The position numbers and the translations under genes were made by a program. Under the pieces are notes generated by a model, which saw nothing but the letters and a program-made list of their open reading frames with translations, was not told where the DNA came from and did not search any database. From positions 1-64,000 of the forward strand of contig WHVD01000099.1 of NCBI GenBank assembly GCA_015178975.1: a stretch of DNA of 64,000 bases, given 5' to 3'. The DNA is from Hysterangium stoloniferum (taxonomy: Eukaryota; Basidiomycota; Agaricomycetes; Hysterangiales; Hysterangiaceae). This document shows, one piece after another, positions 55,405 through 64,000 of this stretch (position 1 is the stretch's first letter; the number at the start of each line of letters is the position of its first letter).

Positions 55405-55513
55405 CTACGACGTATTACTTGCAACTGCACTCTGCTCAGATCAGAGCAATGTGAATTACTTGAATTGGAAAATATTACAGTTCGCAATTTGAATTATGTA
55501 ATATACGTCGTAG
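55405..55513. repeat. 109-bp inverted-repeat element
   Basis: The ends CTACGACGTATTAC and GTAATATACGTCGTAG are inverted repeats of about 14 bp. The interior contains CTGCTCAGATCAGAGCA, another hairpin. It may be a second small MITE. Confidence 0.6.
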
Positions 55514-56010
55514 ATTTGCGTGGTTGAACATTGATGAACGGGATTACGTTTTCAAGGACGTATTAATGCTAGTCAGAAGGTCTTGGTAGTTCCAGCACAT
55601 TTCATAATGCATTAGTAGTAATACTTCTAATTTAGGTAAACTTCGATGCAGGCCAGAGTCCCGGTACATGGGCATTTCCGGTATTATGGCCACCAACACC
55701 TGCCTGACATGTTGCAGGGTGATTTAAAAACGTCGTTGCTGTCCAAGGCTCACTGGACCCTATATCAACAGCAGTTAGTATTCGTGACATTAAGTACAAT
55801 CTATGTCGAGGATAGTCCATATAAAAACATACAACCGTACGACATATTCATACAAAAGGTGATCATTTTAGTGTCGGAATACAAGGAAAAATAACACCAT
55901 TAAGTAAAGCTCGTGTACCACGTGTTTGCTAAACCTAGGATTTCCCGAGTGTTCCCATCTCCAGGTTCATTGTACGACTCTTCATTAAGTTAGTCATAAA
56001 CATATACCAT
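55514..56010. other. Intergenic, no gene recognised
   Basis: About 500 bp at the 3' side of family member E; short frames only. Confidence 0.5.
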
Positions 56011-57464
56011 CTACACAGATGTCAATAACATACGGGTGGTCTCCAACCATTTAATGTCGGCGGCTCTCCTTTCCTCTCCCTTCCCGCGGGCTTCGGGTAA
56101 AAATTTCTCGGCTATTTTAGACCGGTGGCCATAGTCGGGATGGTCAAGATCAAGCAGAGCCACCTAGGCATGAGTTGATTAATTTTAGCGAGATTACGGG
56201 AGCAGAAGCAGCGTACAGGTAATGACCATGCTCCAGGAAGTTGCATAGACGTGCCGTACCAAAATACCATCCATTGCAAGACGGTTGCCTGAGTTGCTTC
56301 TTGCCGAATGAGAGGAGAACACAGGGCCTTTGTCCACCCTGTAAGTATAATGAATACTTCGTCGTGTGGCAGAGAAGAAGGACGCCACCATTTGTGAAAG
56401 CACCAAATACCCAGTTCTGGTAGTTGGTAACTATAAAGTATGGACAATTTACTCTGGCACATTCTTCCCATAGCTTCGGATACCGTAGTCAATATTTTCC
56501 TTCGAAAAATGAAAACAAGGAAACTCCGTACTTTTGCCCACACCTTTTGCGCTCTTGTGTAATTCCGTTTAGGTAAAGTGGGAGGGGGATTTTCGTTGGT
56601 CGGGTCGGCAACATTTCGCCCTGGCAGCTCGAATGCGGGGAACTGAGAGGTAAATGCTGTAAGCCATGTCCAAGGCAACCCGATATCAGACGACCCACGG
56701 TACCCATGTTCATAAACTCCCGTAATTCAGATTCATCGAGGGTTATCAATGAGATTGTCATGATAACGACTTTGATTGGCTTGTCGCCGAATGGAGCATC
56801 GGGATCCATATCCTGCCCCCATGCGTAAAATTTTGCAAGACTGAAGTCACTTTCGGGAGGCCCGTCGAATAAGAACGAATTTATGGGAGGGAACTCCCTG
56901 ATACCAAACTTGCTAGTCTCTTGCGGCCAGATAAGTGCTGTGATATTCGCGGCAGTGGCGAGTACTGGCCGCAGACACACTGCTACTTGACGGATGAGCC
57001 ATGCCGGGACCCGGGGGGGTTCGACCTGATCAATGCGCAGCGATTTTGGATGTTTCAATGGTGAAACATTGAACGATGGGGCAGGCAATCTGATGCCGGC
57101 TGCTACGAATTCGGAGACCCTAAGGACGGGTAAGTGAGGTACTTGTTTGTTGACGACTGAAAACAGGGGAGTGCGTAAGTCTTGGGGGATCGATAAAGTC
57201 AAATAAATGAGAATTACAATTTTTGATCTTATTCTCCATCGGGATCAGCTGAAGAACAGTGATTTTTCTCAGCTTGTGCCTCGGATCAGGTTCGATGCTG
57301 AGTACGAGGCTTGATTTTGGGACTCCCGAGGAGCGAAAAGGGACCAATGCAGCTTCACGAAGGTATCTTCTAAGATTGTTACTAGGAGCTGGCTTCGGCT
57401 TATGTGGCACGTCGCGCCGATGCCAGCGTTTCACGGGAGGTTGGGAGGGGGTATGAAATGACAT
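56011..57464 (-). CDS. Unknown family member E, 6 exons, 391 aa
   Basis: Exons are 57464-57218, 57156-56699, 56642-56532, 56473-56389, 56338-56217 and 56163-56011, in frame throughout. The first intron again splits a Phe codon after Asn. Blocks are NLRRYLREAALVPF, RHKLRKITVLQLIP, LIWPQETSKF, VVIMTISLITLDESELREF, KVWAK, LWEECARVNC...IVTNYQNWVFGAF, ATVLQWMVFWYGTSMQLP, and a C-terminal IKWLETTRMLL. Exons 4 (85 nt) and 5 (122 nt) are the same length as in member F. It is divergent from F across 504 bp. No known domain is recognised. Confidence 0.78.
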
Positions 57465-57968
57465 GATGGTGGGGACACTCTATAACACGCCAAAAGGACA
57501 GCACTTGAATATTCCTGATTCGCAATTACGACAGTGGCACAAACCAAACTCAAACAGAACACATACTTTGTTATTATGTAGGAAACAAGTGATTTCGCCC
57601 AAGGAAACTTCGAAGTTTGAGACCGAGTACTCGACGCAACAGTCACGTATGCCGGATATTCTTGAGTTGAAGAATAATAAGTATTATCAATGGCGTGAGA
57701 GTTTGCACACGTAATCAATGAGAACACGCTCCGTCACGCGTTGTCACCGCCCCTTTGTCATGTGAACACCCCTTGTCCCCTTATACTTTCTCTTTGTTTT
57801 TCATGACCTCTTCGCTGGTAAATTAATGTGAAACAAAACAGAAAGGTTAGATAGCCGATTCCGTGGCCGTGTGGTATAAACGGAACGCCAACCTGAAGTG
57901 TGAAAGACACCCTGACATCTTCACACATCAAACACATCCTACGTCCGCAAATTTACTTGCCCCAAGCC
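57465..57968. promoter_or_regulatory. Shared divergent region between family members E and F
   Basis: 504 bp separate the two start codons of head-to-head paralogues. A CACACGGCCACGG-like GC patch lies near 57,865. No TATA box was assigned. Confidence 0.45.
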
Positions 57969-59387
57969 ATGTACTCATATGACGATGATGAAGATGAGCA
58001 ATATCCACAAGAACAACCTCGTCCCCGGGATAACCTTCAGAAATTTGTTCTCGAAGCCGTTCCGTTCAAAATGAATATAGCTCCTACATGTCCCAAGATT
58101 CCCCCGCCCGATGAACGCATCCAACCTGCTACATTTGCCATACTCTCCCATAGGCCGGACTCTCGCCGCAAACTGCAAGAAGTCTGTATGCTTCGACCAG
58201 TAACAGTCATGCAAAACAGAGTTAAAAACTGTGGGCTTGTTTCTTCTGCTTCATTCTGAGAAATTCTCTTATATCAATGAAACCAGTCCTGTCGTTTATT
58301 CCCTCGCAGCCCCTACCCAACCAAGGGTACGATGTCGAGATCAATATGGATGCCGCTTCGTTCTCCGTCGTACAGACTGTCCGTCCGCCGTTGGAGTACA
58401 TCGAAGGGCTAGTTTCCTGGGTCATGTCCATTGCATCCACTGCGGAGAGGATCCTCAAACTGACTTGGCCAGACGAGACAGCGGGCTATGCTGCCCATGT
58501 CCCGGACTTGAGCCCCATCCTGAGATTTGGGCCCGGATACACGGACAACGATATCTGTCGCACCATCGCGTGGACGAAAGTGAGCGGGCGGAGTGAATCG
58601 TTGAGGGAGCCGGCAACCAAAATGATCGTAATGGTAATGGCGCCATGGGCACTCGGAAACTTGGAAATGAGAGATTTCATTGAACTCGGTACCGTAAGCG
58701 GTCGTGCAGATAGCGAGGGTTGTCGCTTACTTCTCATTTCTTCTAGTTTGTACCATACAAGATACCTCGAGAAAATGAGCTACCTCAAATATATAAGAGG
58801 GCAGAGAAGGTGTGGGCTAGGGTGCGTTGGTTCACCAAGATTGATAATTAAAAATACACCAGTCTGACTATACTGATAGTTGTGGGATGACTGTGCCAGC
58901 AAAAGTTGCCAGTTTTTCGCGGTGACGAATTATGACTGCTGGGTGTTTGGAGTATTTGTCAACGGTGCTCACTAAGATTTTGGTTGTCTATCCCTCTTTA
59001 ATGGCTATCCCTATTAGGAACGACTCGAGCCATCTGCTCGCCAATAGTGAATGCCGTTGATAAGGAATCGACAGTTTTGCAATGGGTCCTGTTCTGGATG
59101 GGATCGTCAATGAAATTGCCTCACACTTGGACACCGCCTGTGAGTCACTATTACCATTTATATTACCATCCCACCAAAGACACCTGTTCCAGGCATTTGA
59201 GAATTTTGGGAATCCCGATATTACTGATTTGGAGGATGTTGCCAAGAGGCTAATGGATGACGATTCAATGTCTCATGAAGACTGGCTGAAGGCGTATCTC
59301 AGTATGTTCTCAACCGTGGTGATTTTTCATTTATTTATCTCGGGCTATCACAGAGGAAGACAATATAGACCACTGGAATACTTATGA
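57969..59387 (+). CDS. Unknown family member F, 6 exons, 381 aa
   Basis: Exons are 57969-58230, 58287-58693, 58747-58821, 58880-58964, 59018-59139 and 59193-59387; they sum to a multiple of three. It begins with an acidic MYSYDDDEDEQYPQEQ. Blocks are NLQKFVLEAVPFKM, RRKLQEVCMLRPV, LKLTWPDETAGY, VMVMAPWALGNLEMRDF, KVWAR, LWDDCASKSC...AVTNYDCWVFGVF, STVLQWVLFWMGSSMKLP, and the C-terminal HEDWLKAYL. The fourth intron has a normal GT donor (GTGCTC) where member A has GC. It is closest to member E. No known domain is recognised. Confidence 0.78.
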
Positions 59388-59802
59388 AATGACCCCCAAT
59401 GTATGGTATACGTCATTCGATGGTTGAGACCCGTCTGGGAGGCTCATAGTTTCCTTCATTGATTTACATTTATCTTATGGATTGATATGCCATATTTGTG
59501 GTTGGAAAGAGACATCCAGTTCCGGCGTGCCTTATTCTTTTTAAAATGCTATGTGCATTAGATCAAATTATTGGCTCGAGTTATGGTCGTTATTGTCGCA
59601 CATCGCAATGATGTATAAAAAGAGGGACAGAATGTGTTACATATATCGGGAGGAGCACACGTATGTGTTCCCGTTTTCTTCTTCTCGAAAGACATGGTCG
59701 TTTTAACAAAAACGGTCTCAGACTTGAGGTAGTGCCTGTCGCCGTGAAAAAGCAACAAACTTGTCAGCCATTGCACGGTACCACAGCCAAATGTTCTCAC
59801 GA
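59388..59802. other. Intergenic
   Basis: About 415 bp lying 3' of both neighbours; no gene is seen. Confidence 0.55.
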
Positions 59803-60442
59803 TCAGATGGGCAATATGTATGCGGCAACAGCCTCGTACTTGTATCCATATTGTGCGACCGAAAAATCCCTTTCAAATGCTGACATTGTGTACAAATGAT
59901 CCGCTCCACGTCCGCCACCATACAAACGGTAGAGGGGCTGCGCTCCGCATGTCTGGGAAGGATAGACAAACCCGGTCGTTCCCTCATTAGAATACCCAAA
60001 AGCTGCGACGGCATGGTCCCGCTCCGCCGCATCCGTGGTGTAAAAGTGATCGCCATTCTGGCGGTTATACAGACGATACAGGGAGACCGTGCCGGCCTCC
60101 TGAGCTGAGAAAATAGATCCTGCATGCCCCTCGTCGATGAGCCCGAATCGTTGGATAGCATTGATTTTCATCTCTCCGGCGTCAGCGGTATAGAAATGAT
60201 TGAAATTACGGCCATCATAAGCACGGAGGAGTGGGACGGGGAAACTGTTGTAGCTGCACACGTATGCATATGCGTCGGTGCGGTTCTAGTGTGAAGAAGA
60301 CGTTAGTCAAAACATTAGTATAGGTGTCATAATCATGTACCAAATGACCCTTCCCCTCGATCTCAGTTTCACGGCGTACGGTGGGGGATGCGTGACTCGT
60401 CAAGAAGAACAAGGAGGCAAACGTGATGAAAGTGACCTTCAT
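59803..60442 (-). CDS. Small secreted DUF5648-like repeat protein
   Basis: Exon 1 starts at 60442 with MKVTFITFASLFFLTSHASP, a signal peptide. An intron of about 58 nt (GTACAT...TTGACTAAC...CACTAG) precedes exon 2, which begins NRTDAYAYVCSYNSF, giving about 185 aa. The mature part has three repeats of the type LLRAYDGRNFNHFYTADAGE / LYRLYNRQNGDHFYTTDAAE / LYRLYGGGRGADHLYTMSAF, each followed by GY..EG. That pattern matches the DUF5648 family common in secreted fungal proteins. Carbohydrate binding is often suspected but not shown here. Confidence 0.82.
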
Positions 60443-63165
60443 GGTGAAAAAAGAGGTGGCGAGCGTAGGTCAAGCATAAGGAGTTATATATATATGTCCC
60501 CTACACTATTATGTAAATTGTTCTTTGAGTTAATGAAGACCGTGCTTCAAGTTCGAAGACAAGACCTGTGACTAGATTGAAGCCAGCCATAAGGGACAAT
60601 ATATAGTTTATTCCCATGAAGGCACACGCACTCTCGAATCGCGGATCAAAAGAAATATTATCGAGTAAAGCGAAACGACTCGGAAAAGGCAGTCCTAAAC
60701 ACACAAATTTTGCTTACTAATATTAATATTACGACAAGCAAGCTGGACAAAATGGAGATACTATATAGTAAAGATGGTCATCACAAATAAAAAACGTTTA
60801 ATCTGGGGTGATGATGTACATGGCAGCGGACAGCTGATGTCGCCTTCACAATACGTAGATAATGCACATCTGACCGCAAGGAGAAGAAGCATTGTGTTGA
60901 CTAAAAACACGAGCATGGAATCTATCGAAAGGGCAAGCAATGGTACAGATACGAGTCGGCCGGAGCTGCTTGATCAAAATTTAGTCAATCCAACGATATC
61001 CTTACCCCATGTCGCCACCTTCCTAGTGGCTCGACTATTATTGATAAATCACCAGTGTCCATGTCTATACTCGTACCATTAAGAAATTGTTTAATTTGTA
61101 ATAATGTCGGCTGGATCGCAGGCGAGGGAGGCATCAGCAAAATAGTGTTTGACTTCGAAGGCGTCCACGGGAGGTGCCCACACTCTGGGAGCCCTATTTT
61201 CCTAATTGGCGAGAAATAAATGCAAGCAAACTAATGAGCACCAGTGAAGAGCCAAACATGCGGTATAAACCATATTTTTCCCGTGCCTTTGTCTGTTTAT
61301 TATGTTTATTCTGTATTCCATAAAAAAATCAATCCAAGAAAATCGCCCACGCTAAACCCGTCGCCCAAACAGATCGAAACACTCCCAGAGCGATGGGGCA
61401 TGTCACATGTGGAATCTTCGCAGCACTCTAAAGAAACCGACAGATCCAAAAACGGAAGGTGGGCATCGTTTGTGCCGATGCTGTTTCCTTTCGTTTATTC
61501 GTGACCGAGGGATTAAATGCTGCTGCATCATCACTGTTTTGCTTTTCTGCCTTTTTTTTTTCGTTTCGCTCACGGTCTTGACGCGAATTATAGCCATAAC
61601 CTCTTTCCGTGTGTGAGAATGGTGCGTGGGATCTGCCCGTGAATTGTCTTGTACGCCAGTGAGTCCTCTTATACGACTGCACCACTAGTCCTCACGAACT
61701 AATCGCTGGATCCGATTCCTGGAGTACTAATGCTCCTCACGACGCCAGTCACCGGCCGCATGCAAAAACGGGCCTTCAGAGCCGAGGCCTCAATGGCGAC
61801 ATAATAGCGGGCAGTCCTTAAAGCCAGAAGCGACTCGGAAGCGGGGCTTCGGCACGCAAGCCCAGATAACGATACCGACCAGATATCGATCGAACAGGCC
61901 GCACTCGAGAGTGGCATCGATCGATACGAGAGCCAGCACACGGAGCCGAATGCAATGTGGTGTGGTGTTTTGTTTGGGCAAGCGAGCGAGCTCCGATAAA
62001 ATAGCCAGTGGATCTCTCTACCAGATCTAACCAGCCCCCCAAACTAACCATACCGTGAAAGTCGATGCCCCATAGCCAGGATCCGGCCGAACATTCCCAG
62101 ACAGGGTGTGGTGTGGTGGTGCTGGTCCGAGGAAACCGTCCTAGCACAGTGGAAAGGCAAGCGGAGAGGCCGCACCCCTCGAGCGTTATTGAGCCGAAAG
62201 TCCTTGCATGCGGCGACAAGCTGCGCGCAAGCAGCTGCAATACTATAGTACATACATATTTGCCACGACACCGTTACGTGGGTGGAGCTCCCAATTGAGA
62301 GGGCAGACCGGACAGCCTAATTAGTGCAAGGCCGGGAGCTGGCCAAGTTTGGGGGTCCCACTCTAAGATAGATCGCGACAATGATGGGAACCTACGCTAG
62401 AAGGGCATCCGGCAGAATTTGCAATCGACAAGACGTTTAATACATCCGCATGAACGTTGTCATGGTAGAGTGAAGGGCGTGGGCAAGTCCTGTACTGGCA
62501 GTGGCGTCAGTGTCAGTGTCGTGTTGACCGATGACACACACACATATATATATAGTCTGTAGGATAAGCAAAATGGCGATATATACCTGTTTCCTAATGC
62601 AGACAATATCTGGTAATATCCTTAAATTTAGAATAGAGCACATTAGGATCAATCTCCGCAGTGATTGCCACCGACTAATGTCCTAGCAATCATGTGGTTT
62701 AGGGTGCATCAAGCCGGGGGAGATGGAGAATTACCGGAGTACTACTACTTGCGTCCGACTGCAGCCATAACAAATATCACCCGTAAAAATGAGAAGAAAA
62801 AAATGATTTAATAAAGCAGACGGAAAACAAGCAAGACAAAACACAGACAGTGAGTGTGGGATGTACTAGGAAAGTCCAATCATTGTACACATATGGAAGC
62901 AGGACGAAAAGGGAAAAAAACGAACGTGGGGGGCGTGTTGCAGAAGAATCAGGGTTACAAGATATACGGACAGCGCGTGGGGGGAAAGACGCCACGATAA
63001 GCATGAAAAAAGGGGAAATCGAAAAAAAAAAAAAGAAGAAGAAAGGGCAAAGAAAAAAACAAGTGAAATCGAAAAAAAAAAAAAAAACATATAAGGAACG
63101 CATTGTCAAGATACGGAATCGTCCAAGAACATTCGTGAACAAGGACACAAAAGACACACATTAGC
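60443..63165. other. 2.7 kb without a recognised gene
   Basis: Several frames of 60-140 codons exist on both strands, but none has a domain, a plausible intron pattern or a paralogue here. Landmarks are a CACACACATATATATAT microsatellite (62,538-62,555) and purine runs of A and G (63,003-63,090). It may be the promoter region and 3' UTR of neighbours, or hold a non-coding RNA I cannot recognise. Confidence 0.5.
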
Positions 63166-64000
63166 CTACGCGCTTGGCGCTTTTTTCCTCCCCGTTCCCG
63201 CTCCCGATCCCGTTCCGGATCCGAGTGGCGAACGACGGTGTGCAGTTTCCCCGGCGCCTCGCTGATCACCCCTCTCACGCACGTCTGTAGCTTCCAATCT
63301 CACAGCACTAGTCGATAATCGCCGTTGATCGAACGAAGGAGACGGTGCGGCCGAGGAGGCCGTTGAAGTCGGAGGATAATGTTGTGGTGAAGAGGGGTGG
63401 TGGAGCTGCGAGGTCGAGGCATGCGATTGCGACTGCGATGGATGCGCTTGCGATTGCAATTGTTGCCGGTGGGGAATGTGAGGCGAGTAGTGGTGTGGCG
63501 ACTGAGAATGCTGTCGATCGCGTTCCTTTTCGCGCTCCCTCTCCCTGTCATACGGCACTCTTGCAATTGCCATCGGATCATGCGGTGGCCGTGAAGAGTC
63601 CATAGCAGAATCGTGCGGTTGTCCTCTTGATCCTGAAATCGGGTCATACCCTTGGCCACCTCTGGGAGCAACGGCTCCACCATCGTATGTACTCCTGCTC
63701 TTCTCTCTCTCTTTATACAACATCTCCTCTAATTCTCCAACTCGTCTTCTCAAACCCTCCACCTCATTCTTCAAGGGACCCATCTTCCGCTCCAATAATT
63801 CTTCCATCTCCCTGCTAGTGATCCCCGACATCGATGATGATCCCGCCAATAACGCCTTACTCTCCAAAGCCTCAATCAACGTACCGCTCCTAGTAAGCTG
63901 CTCTCCAAGCCACTTCTTAAGCAACTTCGAGTCATTCAATGCATCATAAAAAGACTCGAACATAGTCAAAAAGGAACTTTTAGGGTCTTGTCCCTGCGTC
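63166..64000 (-). CDS. C-terminal part of a coiled-coil, low-complexity protein (runs off window)
   Basis: The frame continues past the window edge (codons before the first Met read TQGQDPKSSFL). A helical segment FYDALNDSKLLKKWLGEQL is followed by IEALES and a coiled coil (EMEELLERKMGPLKNEVEGL; RRRVGELEEMLYKEREKS). The last 170 residues are rich in Ser, Pro, His and Gln, with RERERE runs, ending GTGRKKAPSA. Such disordered tails are typical of nuclear regulators, but I recognise no domain. Confidence 0.65.
   Translation of the reverse strand, partial: TQGQDPKSSFLTMFESFYDALNDSKLLKKWLGEQLTRSGTLIEALESKALLAGSSSMSGITSREMEELLERKMGPLKNEVEGLRRRVGELEEMLYKEREKSRSTYDGGAVAPRGGQGYDPISGSRGQPHDSAMDSSRPPHDPMAIARVPYDREREREKERDRQHSQSPHHYSPHIPHRQQLQSQAHPSQSQSHASTSQLHHPSSPQHYPPTSTASSAAPSPSFDQRRLSTSAVRLEATDVRERGDQRGAGETAHRRSPLGSGTGSGAGTGRKKAPSA

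Noticed and set aside
61615..61700. Possible tRNA on the minus strand (A-box-like TGGTGCAGTCG and complementary ends)
   Set aside because: No acceptable T arm or B box could be folded next to the 3' acceptor strand.
62777..63164. Lys-rich and Phe-rich frames on opposite strands
   Set aside because: Both are products of long A/G purine runs and show no conserved feature.

Overview
The window is nuclear DNA of a filamentous fungus, most likely a basidiomycete (Agaricomycetes; the Cantharellales/Rhizoctonia group is a guess). The reasons are genes with many 45-60 nt GT-AG introns carrying CTAAC/CTGAC branch points, microsomal P450s with the LPPGP hinge of mushroom-type fungi, a chromodomain Ty3/gypsy element, and fungal mitochondrial genes (ARH1, COQ1). 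All exon-intron models were built by eye from reading frame, splice signals and paralogue comparison.

Region 1 (1-6,386) is the 3' part of a young, CpG-rich Ty3/gypsy chromovirus: gag zinc knuckle, PR-RT-RNase H-IN-chromodomain pol, an antisense three-exon gene for a zinc-cluster protein, and an 820-bp 3' LTR. Region 2 (6,387-26,425) is a nest of older, mostly CpG-depleted transposons. It holds two Tc1/mariner elements with TA target duplications, solo LTRs of 1,402, 361 and 181 bp with exact 5-bp target duplications, a complete 1.19-kb LTR element without coding capacity, copia gag and RNase H relics, several gypsy LTR relics, and a full-length but mutated second gypsy element on the minus strand (19,988-25,790).

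Region 3 (26,426-34,094) has three tandem minus-strand P450 genes: one intact, one probably intact, and a truncated, frameshifted pseudogene between them. Region 4 (35,260-39,700) holds the two ends of one GIT1-like major facilitator gene, separated by 3.4 kb that contains repeated intron-like units and a tRNA-derived SINE.

Region 5 (40,127-59,387) is the most interesting. Six paralogues of a gene family I do not recognise (357-521 aa) share a block LW[DE]xCx4C...[TS]xYxxW[VIM]FGxF, a block TVL[QEK]xxxFW, and the same intron positions and phases. ARH1 (ferredoxin reductase) and COQ1 (polyprenyl diphosphate synthase), two genes linked to mitochondrial coenzyme Q and Fe-S metabolism, sit inside this array. 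Two members form a recent segmental duplication; one copy gained a 20-bp minisatellite in its leader and later a solo LTR next door. Two others are divergently transcribed.

Region 6 (59,803-64,000) has a small secreted DUF5648-like repeat protein, 2.7 kb with no recognisable gene, and the 3' end of a coiled-coil, low-complexity protein that runs off the window.
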